From JAUIIK01 sp041390865 (GTDB lineage: Bacteria; Chloroflexota; Chloroflexia; Thermomicrobiales; CFX8): a stretch of DNA of 64,000 nucleotides. The notes below the pieces were generated by a model, which saw only the letters and a list, made by a program, of their open reading frames with translations, searched no databases and was not told the DNA's origin. Made by a program: the position numbers and the translations under genes. Location of the stretch: NCBI GenBank assembly GCA_041390865.1, contig JAWKPC010000002.1, forward strand, positions 248,001 to 312,000. The letters are read 5' to 3'. Within the stretch, counting starts at the first letter, position 1, and the number at the start of each line of letters is the position of its first letter. Positions 9,049 to 18,310 of the stretch are shown in pieces.

Positions 9049-10847
9049 GCCGTCGAACACCGCCAGGCGAGTCGAGCGGCAACCGGCCCCGGCCGGGACG
9101 GCTGCGCGTCATCGCCGGCCGTCCCAGCCCGCTCGGGATCGAACGCATCTCCGAACCCCGAGTTCGGCAGATCCGCTGGGCAGCCCGGGCCTGGTCGGGG
9201 CTGATCGTCCTTACCTTCTGGACGCTCCTCTTTCGACTCGGCGCTCCTTTCGTCGAGGATGTCGGGAGCTGGCAGCGGCAGGTGCAGATTGGCCTGCTGG
9301 TGACCGCGACGATCGGAGCGGCAATTGCCTGGCGGATCGAGATCGCCGGCGCGACGGTGATGATCCTGAGCGGAGCCGGGCTTGGCGTGCTGGCGACGTT
9401 TTCCTACAGTCCGACCGTCGCGTTCTTGCCGTTCGCAGCGTTCCTCGTCCCGTCCGTCCTGCACTGGATCGCCTGGCAGCGGACCCAACCGGCACTCGCC
9501 ATCGCCATCCTCGCGCTGTTCGTGACCGGCGTTGCGGTCGCTGGCGCCTACGCCGCCGACAACGTCTACCAGACCTACTTCGGGCCAACCCATCCCGCCT
9601 CGGCCTCGCTTCAGCCACCGGCAAACACTGTCTACTGGGCCTGGGCCGGTGGAACGACATCCCGTTCAACGGTCATCAAGGCGCGCCTGGCATCCAGCTA
9701 CGAGGAGGTCCGCCTGGCGGTCAGCGACAACGACGAGATGGAAGATCCAGTCAGCATCGCCCCGGCTGCGCTCTCCCCGCAGAACGTCGCCACGTTCGAG
9801 ATCGACGGCCTTGAACCGGACCGGCGCTACTACTATGCGCTGGAGATCGACAGGACAATCGACGAGACCCGGCGGGGACAGGTACAGACCTTCCCAGATG
9901 GTGCGGCGTCGTTTTCATTCGCCTTCGGTGCCTGCGCCCGCACCGGCTCCAACGGTGCGGTCTTCGACACGATCCGCGATGCCGATCCGCTGTTCTATCT
10001 CTCGGGAGGCGATCTCCACTACGGGGACATCAACGAGAACGACCCCGACCTGTTCCGGGCGGCGTACCAGACTGTCCTGACAACCCCGGCCCAGGCGTTG
10101 CTCTACCGCAGCACGTCGACGTCGTACATCTGGGATGACCATGACTACGGCGCGAACGACTCCGACCGCACGTCCCCGTCGCGTGACGCCGCCTTCACCG
10201 CCTATGACGAGTCCGTCCCCCACTACGAGCTCGCGGCGAACGACGCCCCTGCCATCTATCAGGCGTTTACAGTCGGACGGGTCCGCTTCATCCTCACCGA
10301 TCTGCGCTCGGCGCGAGATCCGGCCAGCCAGCCCGATACGCCGGAGAAGTCGATGATGGGCGAGAAACAGAAAGCATGGTTCAAGCAGGAACTGCTGGAT
10401 GCCGACGGGAACTATCCGGTCATCGTCTGGCTCAGCACCGTTCCCTGGATCGCCGGGGAGGCAGTCGGAGCGGATCACTGGGGCGGTTACAGCTCGGAGC
10501 GCCGCGAGATCGCCGAATTCATCGCCGAAAACGACATCGACGGCCTCCTGATGCTCGGCGGCGACGCTCATATGGTCGCCATCGACGACGGCAGCAACAA
10601 CGACTACGCGAAGGGCGATGCCGCCCACTTCCCCGTCTTCCACGCCGCCGCCCTGGACCGTTACGGGACGACGAAGGGCGGCCCGTACAGCGAGGGAGAG
10701 TATCCCGGCGGCGGGCAGTTCGGGATCGTGAGCGTTGAAGATGACGGAGGCGACGAGATCGCGATCACGCTGAGCGGCAGAAACTGGCGGGGCGACGAGA
10801 TCGTCAGCTATCGCTACACGATACCAGTCGTCTCTGATGAGACATAG
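9045..10847 (+). CDS. PhoD-family metallophosphatase with N-terminal membrane anchor
   Basis: 600 residues starting at GTG 9045. The first 200 residues carry four transmembrane helices (for example LIVLTFWTLLF and AIAILALFVTGVAVAGAY). Residues about 200-270 form a fibronectin-like strand-rich region. The catalytic domain follows with GACARTGSN, SGGDLHYGD, WDDHDYG and GGDAHM, the metal-binding motifs of the PhoD alkaline phosphatase or phosphodiesterase family. The active site would face outward. Known PhoD enzymes act on phosphodiesters such as teichoic acids and phospholipids and use Ca and Fe. It is the last gene of the membrane cluster and its phosphate-ester role fits the PAP2-like and kinase-like partners. 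Substrate not determinable. Confidence 0.85.
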   Translation: MSRRTPPGESSGNRPRPGRLRVIAGRPSPLGIERISEPRVRQIRWAARAWSGLIVLTFWTLLFRLGAPFVEDVGSWQRQVQIGLLVTATIGAAIAWRIEIAGATVMILSGAGLGVLATFSYSPTVAFLPFAAFLVPSVLHWIAWQRTQPALAIAILALFVTGVAVAGAYAADNVYQTYFGPTHPASASLQPPANTVYWAWAGGTTSRSTVIKARLASSYEEVRLAVSDNDEMEDPVSIAPAALSPQNVATFEIDGLEPDRRYYYALEIDRTIDETRRGQVQTFPDGAASFSFAFGACARTGSNGAVFDTIRDADPLFYLSGGDLHYGDINENDPDLFRAAYQTVLTTPAQALLYRSTSTSYIWDDHDYGANDSDRTSPSRDAAFTAYDESVPHYELAANDAPAIYQAFTVGRVRFILTDLRSARDPASQPDTPEKSMMGEKQKAWFKQELLDADGNYPVIVWLSTVPWIAGEAVGADHWGGYSSERREIAEFIAENDIDGLLMLGGDAHMVAIDDGSNNDYAKGDAAHFPVFHAAALDRYGTTKGGPYSEGEYPGGGQFGIVSVEDDGGDEIAITLSGRNWRGDEIVSYRYTIPVVSDET

Positions 10848-11014
10848 CAGGCAAACTGGTCTGAGCCGATGGCGCCAGCATTGTCCGCCCGAATGACCGC
10901 GTAATTACCGTCCCGGCGTTCGTGAACTGGATTGTCTCCTTCGTCGACACCCTTCCTTTACAGATCAATACCCTGAAAGCAATGCGATTCCGAACGAACC
11001 GACACGGCATAACG

Positions 11015-11020
11015 TATACT
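11015..11020 (+). promoter_or_regulatory. Possible -10 element of the TypA gene
   Basis: TATACT lies about 100 bp upstream of the TypA start. The -35 region is not convincing. If transcription begins near 11027 the message starts with the hairpin described at 11035. Confidence 0.3.
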
Positions 11021-11034
11021 TCAGTGTTGTCTTT

Positions 11035-11057
11035 GGCCCGTCCGAAGTGGACGGGCC
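11035..11057 (+). promoter_or_regulatory. Hairpin in the TypA leader
   Basis: GGCCCGTCC and GGACGGGCC form a perfect nine-base-pair stem with a GAAGT loop, 62 bases upstream of the TypA start codon. There is no T-run, so an mRNA-stabilising or translational role is more likely than termination. Confidence 0.45.
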
Positions 11058-11119
11058 GATTGCTGTCCGTCGTATTCGCAGCGCAGCATCATTCCGAAGA
11101 ACGGAGCATTTCAAGTATC

Positions 11120-12969
11120 GTGACTGCCACATCCACGCCAACCCAACAGGTCGAACTCCGCAACATTGCGATCATTGCCCACGTCGATCATGGGAAGACG
11201 ACCCTGGTCGACGGGTTGCTGAAGCAGGCCAACATCTTTCGCGATCCGGACGCCGCCGGCGAGCTCATCATGGACGCCAACGATCTCGAGCGCGAACGCG
11301 GCATCACGATCCTCTCGAAGAACGCCGCGATCACCTACGGCGACGTCAAGATCAACATCATCGACACCCCCGGCCACGCCGATTTCGGCGGCGAGGTCGA
11401 GCGCGTCCTGAACATGGCCGATGGCTGCCTGCTGCTGGTGGATGCCGTCGAGGGCCCGATGCCCCAAACGCGCACCGTCCTGGGCCAGGCGCTGGCGCTG
11501 AACCTCAAGCCGATCGTCGTCGTCAATAAGATCGACCGGCCAATCGCCCGGCCGGAGGAGGTCGTCAAGCGCACCCAGGATCTCTTCCTCGACCTTGCGA
11601 CCGAAGTCGATCAGCTCGAATTCCCGATCATCTATACGATCGCCCGAGAAGGCCGCGCCGGCCTTGCACCCGACGATCTGTCGAACGACCTGCGGCCCTT
11701 GCTGGACGCGATTCTCGACGCAGTGCCGGCGCCGGACGTTGACGCGGACGGCCCATTCCAGATGCAGATCGCCTCGCTCGGCTACGACCCGCACCGGGGC
11801 CGGATCGCGATCGGGCGCATCGAGCGTGGCGGCGTCTCGGTCGGCGACAATGTCGCCCACGTCGACGCGAAGGGCGAACCGGTCATCCAGAAGGTCACCT
11901 CGATTCACACGTTCGAGGGGCTCTCCCGGCGCTCCGTCGACAGTGCAGCCGCCGGCGACATCATCGCGATCACCGGATTCTCGGACGCCAGGATCGGCGC
12001 GACGATCACCGACCCGGAGCACCCGGAAGCGCTACCCGACATCGCCATCCAGGAACCGACGCTCAAGCTCACCTTCGGCGTCAACACCTCCCCGCTGTCA
12101 GGCAGAGAAGGAGACTACTCGACCTCCCGCCAGCTCGGCGAGCGCCTCTTCCGGGAGACCGAGACGAACTACGCGCTCCGCATCGAGCGCACCCAGCAGG
12201 CCGACGTCTTCTCCGTCGCCGGGCGCGGCGAACTGCACCTGTCGATTCTGATCGAGACGATGCGCCGGGAAGGCTACGAGTTCGAGGTCTCCCGGCCGGA
12301 GGTCATCACCAAGGAGGTCGACGGTCAGACGGTCGAGCCGATCGAGCACCTCTACATCGACACGATCGAGGAGTATGTCGGAGCCGTCACCGAGCTGGTC
12401 GGCAACCGGCGAGCGCGGATGCTCGACATGGTCAATGATGGACGCGGCAATGTCCGGCTGGAATTCTCGATCCCGACTCGCGGGTTGATCGGCCTCCGGA
12501 ATGCCTTCCTGACGGCCACCCGGGGCAACGGGTCGATGTCGTCGCTGCTGATCGGCTACGAGCCCTGGCAGGGCGAGATCGAGTCGAACCGCCCTGGCGC
12601 GCTGGTCGCGTCGGAGGCAGGTAGCGCCCTGACCCACGGCATCGCCAACGCCCAGGTGCGCGGCATGACCTTCGTCGAGCCGGGCACCGGGTCTACGAGG
12701 GTATGATCGTCGGACAGCATCCGCGCCAGGAGGACCTACCGATCAACGTCTGCCGCGGCAAGCTGACGAACATGCGGTCCCAGTCGGCGGACACGGCCGA
12801 GCGGCTGAGCCCGCCGGTCGTCCTGAGCCTCGAGCAGTCGCTGGACTTCCTGTCGGACGACGAGTTGTTGGAAGTGACCCCGCAGAATCTCCGCCTTCGC
12901 AAGCGCCTGCTCTCCCACCACGACCGCAACCGCGCCCGCAAGCAGGCGGCAGCGGCGAGTCAGAGCTAG
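11120..12969 (+). CDS. typA: Ribosome-associated GTPase TypA/BipA, one-base frameshift near 12691
   Basis: Translational GTPase of the TypA/BipA family, which binds the 70S ribosome and supports 50S assembly and stress adaptation. G motifs are visible: AHVDHGKTT, RGITILSKN, DTPGHADF and VVNKIDRP. EF-G-like domains and the family-specific C-terminal domain follow. The start is placed at GTG 11120 (MTATSTPTQQVELRNIAI); upstream codons in frame are less likely. The frame breaks after FVEPGTG; the true continuation (VYEGMIVGQHPRQEDLPINV) lies in the next frame and ends at 12969. Reading GGG near 12691 as GGGG restores a protein of about 616 residues, the usual family length. I treat the gene as functional with a sequence indel. 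Confidence 0.9.
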
Positions 12970-13943
12970 ACCGGCAGGGCGCTGCCGGGACGGTAGAGCT
13001 TCGCAAGATTGCAGGGGTGGAGTCTGGCTCCGCGTTCCGTCAGACTCGCGGATGGGGCTATCGAAGCGCGAATTCTTCTGCTCATACGGTTTCACGGTGA
13101 CCACAGCAGGAGACATCGTTGGGCGTTGAAGGTGCGGCGGCTGCTTTCCTGTGACCAGCATCCCTGCCGCTCTGCCCGGGAACCACACGTCGTCGGTCCA
13201 GTAGAGACGTGCTGCTGGCGCGTCTCCTTGCGACACCATCGTGTTCACGGGAACGCGTTGGTGCTGGTGCGGGATTAAGCCGGCGGCGTCTCTACTGGAG
13301 TGTCAGCGGTCCACCGCCACCGACGCTTGCCTTGTGCGTTCGCGCGTGGTACACGATTCCAATCACCGGAAATGACCGAGCAGCGCACCTCTCCGGATGC
13401 GGATGCCGTCTTCACAGCTGATCACGTGTTCGGGAGGGAAACAGTAGGAAAATGATCGTACGTGCCACCAACCATTCATTGTCAGATACTCCTCCGAATT
13501 GCCGCAGGATGATCGCGAACTGGCTGCGACCGATGGACGGGAAGACTTCGTATCCACGAGCCAGCCACCCATGATGTCTGTGGTGTTCAGGAATCTGAAA
13601 GTTGAGCGTGCCGCGTAGTTGTGACGATCGCAATTCCCTCGAGACTTTCAAAACAGTATCGCATTCCGGATGTGATGACCGCGCAGTTCCCCTGCATATC
13701 CCAGAATCCGCACGATGATGCACTATGGATAAGCTGCAAGCATCCGATTTATCGCAAAGCCTGCGGCGGTACACCTGCAACTCAATGCGAAACGGGCTCA
13801 TGGTCCCATTCGTCAATGCAAGACGCACAACGTGCTGATATCATCTCACGAACGGATATTCCCGAATTCGGGAAATCCGTTGTCCCCCTGCCCGCTGTTT
13901 CGCCCCTAAGCCGAGGTCATGGCAGATCCGGAGAACGCCCTAG
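12970..13943. other. Long intergenic region with a dispersed repeat
   Basis: Nearly 1 kb, less GC-rich than its surroundings. The stretch at 13083-13191 is a copy of a repeat found inverted at 21180-21320. A minus-strand open frame of 138 codons (13412-13828) has no recognisable domain, no clear ribosome binding site and unusual composition, so I do not call it a gene. No RNA gene was recognised. Confidence 0.5.
13083..13191 (+). repeat. Dispersed intergenic repeat, copy 1
   Basis: Shares a block such as GACCAGCATCCC and CTGCCCGGGAACCACACGTC with the inverse complement of 21180-21250. A further block, GTTTCACGGTG..CC..AGCAGGAGA, matches near 21295-21318. This copy lacks the short GGGCGT/ACGCCC hairpin present inside copy 2. 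Confidence 0.65.
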
Positions 13944-14471
13944 TCAGCTGATTTCCGCGACGGCGGCTTCCAGGTGGATTTCGGCGATGGCGTCGTCGCC
14001 GCGGCCGAGGCGGATGCGGTGGGCGGCGGCGAGGACATCGCTGACGGTCTTGCCCGGCGGCGGGGTGAATTTGTAGACGGCCAGCTCGATGCGGAGACCG
14101 TTCGGATCGTGGAAGTAGAGCGAGTCCATGAAACCCCGGTCGATCGAGCCGGTGTTGGGATAGCCAAGCTCTTCGAGCCGGGCGGCTGCGCGGTCGTGCG
14201 TCTTCCGGTCGACGGCGAACGCGAGGTGGTGGACGTTCCCGACGACTTCCGGGACCGGCTCCGGGTCCGTCTCCCGGTTCTCGCGGACGAAGAAGGTCAG
14301 CAAGCGGCCATCACCCGGATCGAAGTAGAGATGGGTCTCCTCGGGCACATCCAGATTCGGCTGCTCGAAGATCAACGGCATGCCGAGGATACCTTCGTAG
14401 AAGTCGATCGTATCCTGGCGGTTCGACCCGATCAGCGTCAGGTGATGGACGCCCGTCGTCGGTATCGTCAT
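13944..14471 (-). CDS. VOC-family (glyoxalase/dioxygenase fold) protein
   Basis: 175 residues beginning MTIPTTGVHHLTLIGSN, with the paired beta-alpha-beta-beta-beta modules of the vicinal-oxygen-chelate superfamily. The probable metal ligands are an early His (VHHLTL), a second His (NVHHLAFAV) and a late Glu (LRIELAVY). Relatives are ring-cleaving dioxygenases and glyoxalases; this architecture with FHDPNGLRIEL is common in ring-cleavage-like proteins. The start overlaps the stop of the upstream GNAT gene by four bases, so the two are co-translated. The substrate cannot be told. Confidence 0.8.
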   Translation of the reverse strand: MTIPTTGVHHLTLIGSNRQDTIDFYEGILGMPLIFEQPNLDVPEETHLYFDPGDGRLLTFFVRENRETDPEPVPEVVGNVHHLAFAVDRKTHDRAAARLEELGYPNTGSIDRGFMDSLYFHDPNGLRIELAVYKFTPPPGKTVSDVLAAAHRIRLGRGDDAIAEIHLEAAVAEIS

Positions 14472-15130
14472 GAATGGTTCTCCTCCCCTGCTCCGGGATT
14501 TCCACGCGATGTGGCTATCTTATCGCCGGCATCCGAATCCAGAAGCGGAATGCCGAGCAGATCGGCGGCGTCGTATGCCCGATCCGGGGCGCCGCCACGG
14601 GCGACGAATACCGGGCCGACACCTTCGACGGCATAGACCTCGCCGACGGTCTGGAAACCGGCTTTGAGGATGCCCCGGCTCGATGCGGCGTTGTCCAGAT
14701 CGTGGCCAACCCAGAATCGGTCGACCGACGACTCGACACGGATGAAGGCTTGCAGGAGCGCGGGGTAGATACCCCTGCCGCGCCAGTCGGGCAAGGTGAC
14801 GAAGTCCCAGACGTATCGGTTGCCGGTCGGCAAGGTGAAATCCAGCCCGAGCTCGCCGATCTCGACCCGGCCGCCCGACGACCATCCGATCGCTGCCGGA
14901 ATCCCATCCATCCGCCCGACGACAGCCCGGTTCCCTCGCCCGGCTCGCCGCTCGATCTCCCGGTCATCCAGATCGGCGACCCGGCGGATCGTCTCCGGCT
15001 CCGGGTCGAACTCGATAGCCAGGTCCGGCTGGGTCTGGAGGTCGGGGAGATAATCGCCGCGCCACCAGGCATAGAATAGGCCAACCGGTTGATCCGGCAG
15101 CATGTCCCTGCTGATCTCGAATTCGGCCAT
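14468..15130 (-). CDS. GNAT-family N-acetyltransferase
   Basis: About 220 residues from the ATG at 15130 (MAEFEISRDMLPDQPVG); an open frame continues upstream to 15208 but lacks support. The acetyl-CoA binding signature appears as DFVTLPDWRGRGIYPALL in the middle of the protein (R/Q-x-x-G-x-G/A form), followed by the typical FQTVGEVYAVEG C-terminal beta strands. It would transfer an acyl group from CoA to an amine of unknown identity. Its stop overlaps the VOC start by four bases. Confidence 0.75.
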   Translation of the reverse strand: MAEFEISRDMLPDQPVGLFYAWWRGDYLPDLQTQPDLAIEFDPEPETIRRVADLDDREIERRAGRGNRAVVGRMDGIPAAIGWSSGGRVEIGELGLDFTLPTGNRYVWDFVTLPDWRGRGIYPALLQAFIRVESSVDRFWVGHDLDNAASSRGILKAGFQTVGEVYAVEGVGPVFVARGGAPDRAYDAADLLGIPLLDSDAGDKIATSRGNPGAGEENHS

Positions 15131-15226
15131 ATACGGTGCCTCCGGACTCGTCCAGATCCGATCCCGCTGAATCGTATCAGCGTGAACCCGGCGAGAGCGT
15201 CGAGACACTCGGGACCGACCTGGCGA

Positions 15227-15442
15227 TCAGGTGACGAAGATCGCCACCGCTGCCAGAATCAGGAAGAGCACGAAGACCGCCGCAATGACGGCGCTCATGC
15301 TGTAGCCGAGAATCGTGTAGCTGTCTCGCGGGGCCGGGGTGTCCGCCTCGTTGCCGCTGAATTCCTCTTCGATCGGGGAGTGCTCCGGCGCTTGCTGCTC
15401 GTCGCTCGGGTCGTATGCGGTGCGCTGGTCGGCCATCGCCAA
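15227..15442 (-). CDS. Small single-pass membrane protein
   Basis: 71 residues. It has a hydrophilic acidic N-terminus (about 45 residues) and one C-terminal transmembrane helix (SAVIAAVFVLFLILAAVAIFV). The fragment AATCATCCTCTCC upstream contains GGAGAGGAT on the coding strand, a plausible ribosome binding site. No family recognised. It lies between the GNAT gene and the GerW-like gene on the same strand. Confidence 0.6.
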   Translation of the reverse strand: MAMADQRTAYDPSDEQQAPEHSPIEEEFSGNEADTPAPRDSYTILGYSMSAVIAAVFVLFLILAAVAIFVT

Positions 15443-15582
15443 TCATCCTCTCCGATAGCGTGATGAGTCAGCCCGGCTGAAGATCGCCGGACAGCTCGCT
15501 ACTACCATCCTAAGGATTGAAGGAGACGGCCAACCCGGTTCTGGATAGACGCCATCGTCACAGATCGGAGTCCAAAACCAGC

Positions 15583-15606
15583 CAGGGCCCGGTGAATCGG
15601 GCCCTG
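15583..15606 (-). terminator. Hairpin downstream of the GerW-like gene
   Basis: CAGGGCCCG and CGGGCCCTG form a nine-base-pair stem with a six-base loop. On the minus strand it is followed by GGCTGGTTTTGG, consistent with a Rho-independent terminator for the gene ending at 15634. Confidence 0.6.
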
Positions 15607-15633
15607 TGTCTACCGGCGAGAACGAAACGTTCC

Positions 15634-16095
15634 CTACTTGCGCGAGCGGATCGTCCGGAAGAGACCGAGGACGAAGAGGATCGCGACGACGCCTCCCATC
15701 GTGACGGCACGAATCGCGACCGCCGAGGTGTCGGTGATGTCCACGAACCGGCTGCCGTTCGACGTGATCTCGATGTAGCCGATGGGCTTGACGTCGAGCT
15801 GGCCGCCGCCGCCTCCACCGCCGCCGCCTCCTGAATCACCGTCGGACTCGCCGCTCGTTCCCTCGCCGGCACCGCCGCCGAAGCCATAGCGGGAAGAGAC
15901 ACGTCCGACGGGAACGATCGTGCATTCTCCCTGCGTTGTCGCCTCGCCGAAGATCGTCGAAGCTTCGGCATGGCCGAGAACGCGGCCGATCGTCCCATCG
16001 ATGATCCGGTCGATCAGCTGACCGGCGCTCTCGATCTCGTCACGGTGTCGTTCGACTGCATCGGAGGGTGTCATGGGTCCAGCCTCTCTTTCCAA
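15634..16095 (-). CDS. GerW/YtfJ-family protein with C-terminal membrane helix
   Basis: 153 residues, or 146 from the second methionine at 16074 (MTPSDAVERHRDE). The YtfJ core is recognisable: an early helix, then ASTIFGEATTQGECTIVPVGRVSSRYGFGGG. A Gly-rich acidic linker (a run of ten glycines) leads to the domain's second half (DVKPIGYIEI) and a C-terminal transmembrane helix (GGVVAILFVLGLF). In Bacillus, YtfJ is needed for spore germination, but homologues are common in non-sporulating bacteria. No other sporulation gene lies nearby, so the name implies family rather than function. Confidence 0.8.
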   Translation of the reverse strand: MEREAGPMTPSDAVERHRDEIESAGQLIDRIIDGTIGRVLGHAEASTIFGEATTQGECTIVPVGRVSSRYGFGGGAGEGTSGESDGDSGGGGGGGGGGQLDVKPIGYIEITSNGSRFVDITDTSAVAIRAVTMGGVVAILFVLGLFRTIRSRK

Positions 16096-16264
16096 CTCGT
16101 GCCGGATGCGGACGGGCAGCTATCACTATAGATAGCACGAGTCACGGCGGCGTTGAATGGCGCGCAGAAGCAGGCGCCGGGACCGCACATCGGGGAACGC
16201 GTGCCGTACTCTTAAACTATAGAACCCCGCGGAGTGCTGAGGGGGAACGGCAGGAAGGAAACTG

Positions 16265-17568
16265 ATGCGGATCACGAGTGCCGACGAGGCGGTCAAAGCA
16301 GTTCAGTCGGGCGACCGGGTCTATATCCACGAAGCGGCGATGGCGCCGGTGAGCCTGATCGAGGCGCTGGCCAGGCGGCTGCCCGAATTGCACGACGTCG
16401 AGATCGTCCATCTCCACACCGACGCCCCGGCGCCGTACGTCGCACCCGAGATGGTCGGCCACGCGCGCCACAATGCGCTCTTCTCCGGCCCGAACGTCCG
16501 CCAGGCGATCAACGAGGGCCGGGCCGACTACACCCCGGTCTTCCTCTCGGAGATCCCGGAGCTGTTCCGCGACGGAACCCTGCCGATCGACGTCGCCCTG
16601 ATCCAGCTGTCACCGCCGAACCGGCATGGCTACGGCACGCTCGGCACGTCGATCGCGGCGGCCCGTTCGGCCGTCACCTACGCCCGTACCGTCATCGGCG
16701 AGATCAACCCTCTCGTCCCGCAGACACGCGGCAACAGCAGCATTCATGTCTCCCGGATCGAGGCCGCGATCGAGGTCGACGGCCCCTCCCGGCCCACGAC
16801 GTCAACGAGCCGGGGGAGGCGGTCGAACAGCAGATCGCCAGCCTGATCGCGCCGCTGATCGACAATGGATCGACCCTGCAGCTCGGCATCGGCGGGATTC
16901 CCAATGCCCGTGCTTTGCTTGGCGCGCTGGACGCCCACGAGAACCTCGGCATCCATACCGGGAATGTTCAGCGACGGCGTCATGCTGCGGCTGGCCGAGG
17001 GGCGTCGATATCAACAATGCCCGCAAGACGCGCTACCGCCGCCGGATCGTCACCTCGTTCGTGATGGGCAGTCAGGATCTCTATGATTATGTCGACGACA
17101 ACCCGTTCGTCGAGTTCCACCCATCCGATATTGTCAACAGCATGTTCGAATCGCCCAGCAGCGCACATGATGGTCGCGATCAACTCGGCGATCGAGGTCG
17201 ATCTGACCGGGCGGGTCGTCGCCGATCGATTGTGACCGCATCTACAGCAGCATCGGCGGCCAGATGGATTTCGTCCAGGGGCGCCGTCCTCCTTTCGGGC
17301 GGCAAGAAAGAGGCGATCATCGCGCTGCCCTCGACCGCCCAGGGCGGCCGGTCATCGAGGATCGTGCACTCACCTGCGGCCGGGCGCCGGGGTGTTGGTG
17401 ACGACCAGGGGGCATGTCGAGCACATCGCGACCGAGTACGGCATCTTCGATCTGCGGGGACGGACGTTGCGCCAGCGGGCCGACGCACTGATCAACCTGG
17501 CGCATCCCGATTTCCGGGCCGACCTCCGCGCAGCCGCCGTCGAGCGGAAGCTGTTTCCGGTTGCCTGA
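16265..17568 (+). pseudogene. Acetyl-CoA hydrolase / 4-hydroxybutyrate CoA-transferase family, multiple frameshifts
   Basis: Starts at ATG 16265 behind GGAAGGAAAC. The first 170 residues (MRITSADEAVKAVQSGDRVYIHEAAM onward) match the Cat1/Cat2 CoA-transferase family, with PLVPQTRGNSSIHVSRIEAAIE. The frame then changes repeatedly. Reconstructed continuations include GIGGIPNARALLGALDAHENLGIHTG, FVMGSQDLYDYVDDNPFVEFHPSDIVN and GAVLLSGGKKEAIIALPSTAQGG, ending EHIATEYGIFDLRGRT to KLFPVA at 17568. At least six one-base changes are needed, several in C or G runs (CCCC near 16788, GGGG near 17277). The enzyme moves CoA between acyl-CoA and a free acid. The density of lesions exceeds the rest of the window, so true decay cannot be excluded. 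Confidence 0.7.
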
Positions 17569-17596
17569 CCGGTCTCGATTGTCCATTGAAGAGGGG

Positions 17597-18008
17597 CTAT
17601 GCCTCGCCAGGTATCGGCTTCCAGTCGACGTCGGCGACCAGATCCTTTGCCCGGAATGGTTTGGCGATGACGTTCTCGGATGATCCGTAGCGAGCGGAAC
17701 GGCTTGCGCCTCATCGAGCAGCGATGGATCGGTTGAGGTGATCAGGATCAGGATGCATTCGTCGATGCTTCCTGAGCCAGCCGCTCGAGAAGATCCCAGC
17801 CGCTCTTTTGCCCGGCAACGAGATCGAGGATGATCAACTCGGGCTGAAGGGTTTCGATGACCTCATAGGTCTCGGGGACGAAGTTGGTCGTCGTGACGTT
17901 GTACATCTCGTGCATGAGCAATTCCCGGAGCAGGTTAAGGAAGTCCGGCTCCGAATTGATGCAGAAGATATGCTTGCGGTTTCTCTGGTGATGCTCGGCA
18001 TCACTCAT
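17597..18008 (-). CDS. Single-domain response regulator, frameshifted near its C-terminus
   Basis: Starts at ATG 18008 (MSDAEHHQRNRKHIFCINSEPDF). It is a CheY-like receiver: acidic pocket residues near NSEPD, the phospho-acceptor Asp in LIILDLVAGQKSGWDLL, and, after one or two frame changes around 17700-17750, ITSTDPSLLDEAQAVP and ENVIAKPFRAKDLV with the conserved Lys-Pro. The reconstructed end is at 17597, total about 135 residues, so there is no output domain. It is divergent from the gene at 18311, which may encode its partner. Confidence 0.65.
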
Positions 18009-18310
18009 TTGATCTGCCTCTGAGATTGGGAGCTCTGAGGTTCGCTCATACAACCTTCCCCCTGACAAGCGTTGAGATCAACTCGTTCATGCTGGCGGCG
18101 TTCTTACCGTCCATCTTAACATTTCCATTGATCTGGCATTTCCTCTGCTTTGCGCGTGGTATGGTCGATGTGGTCAGCCAGGTCGAAGCTGTGACTCGAT
18201 CTGTTTCCATTCGTCCGTGCAGGTGATACGTCCTCGTAACAACCCTGTGCGACAATGGGACGACGGTCCGGCGCTGGCCCAGGCGATGCACGCAACGAGA
18301 AGCGGAAGAC
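18009..18310. other. Divergent intergenic region
   Basis: Separates the response regulator and the DHp-like gene. No operator palindrome or clear promoter hexamers were identified, though the arrangement requires promoters for both directions. Confidence 0.4.

Noticed and set aside
12680..12710. Programmed frameshift in TypA
   Set aside because: TypA is not known to use one, there is no slippery heptamer or pseudoknot, and a missing G in a short run explains it.
13412..13828. A 138-codon minus-strand frame in the long gap after TypA
   Set aside because: No family, no ribosome binding site and atypical composition; kept only as a note in the gap entry.
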